From: Nitrospirota bacterium
GTDB taxonomy: Bacteria > Nitrospirota > Thermodesulfovibrionia > Thermodesulfovibrionales > Magnetobacteriaceae
Length of the DNA stretch: 5,439 nt
Reading direction: 5' to 3'
Assembly (NCBI GenBank): GCA_015232165.1
Contig: JADGAE010000147.1
Coordinates: 1 to 5,439, forward strand
Below are positions 5,425 to 5,439 of this stretch, in pieces (within the stretch, counting starts at the first letter, position 1; each line of letters opens with the position of its first letter). The position numbers were made by a program, and so were the translations under genes. A model generated the notes under the pieces. The model was not told where the DNA came from. It saw nothing but the letters and a program-made list of their open reading frames with translations, and searched no databases.

Positions 5425-5439
5425 TCCCCCGCAAGGGGA
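5425..5439. repeat. Second GC-rich hairpin cut by the right window edge
   Basis: TCCCC (5425-5429), a CGCAA loop and GGGGA (5435-5439) form a short stem-loop that may continue beyond the window. The last ten bases, CGCAAGGGGA, are the same as the first ten of the window. Confidence 0.45.

Overview
The window reads as a bacterial chromosomal segment with all six recognisable genes on the + strand. Gene bodies have moderate GC and the upstream leader is AT-rich. Strong AAGGAGG-type ribosome sites are seen, and small dispersed hairpin repeats sit between genes. The gene content (a zinc-ribbon ThrC homologue, a CysO-like sulfur carrier, a stand-alone NIL-domain protein, a second ThrC, and a class II nucleotidyltransferase with HD domain) suggests a Nitrospirota or Desulfobacterota-like anaerobe. 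That placement is an inference from family knowledge, not a measurement.

Layout. Positions 1-337 are non-coding: a GC-rich structured element (1-50), a 74-bp inverted-repeat element (94-167) flanked by a 24-bp imperfect direct repeat (57-80 and 195-218), and an AT-rich leader. Positions 338-2119 form a tight cluster with gaps of 16 and 17 nt: a ThrC-like PLP enzyme with an N-terminal zinc ribbon, a MoaD/ThiS/CysO-family sulfur carrier, and a NIL-domain protein. A second copy of the inverted-repeat element (2145-2210) fills the gap before a canonical threonine synthase (2242-3348). A short protein resembling the N-terminal half of glycosyltransferase family 9 with a C-terminal membrane segment follows (3360-3857), then a tRNA CCA-adding/poly(A) polymerase-family enzyme with an HD domain (3893-5347). 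The 3' end holds a 9-bp minisatellite that overlaps the last stop codon, followed by two GC-rich hairpins.

How it may work together. The carrier resembles mycobacterial CysO but ends Gly-Gly-Cys-Phe. That tail is known from QbsE of thioquinolobactin synthesis, where a JAMM protease removes Cys-Phe before thiocarboxylation. It sits between a divergent ThrC-like enzyme and a NIL protein; NIL domains occur in methionine importers and in the sulfide-to-homocysteine route of methanogens. A complete, canonical ThrC lies just downstream. The most interesting reading is that the first ThrC-like enzyme uses a protein thiocarboxylate as sulfur donor to make homocysteine (perhaps from O-phosphohomoserine) or cysteine, while the second makes threonine. 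This is inference: the needed E1-like activating enzyme and JAMM protease are not in the window.
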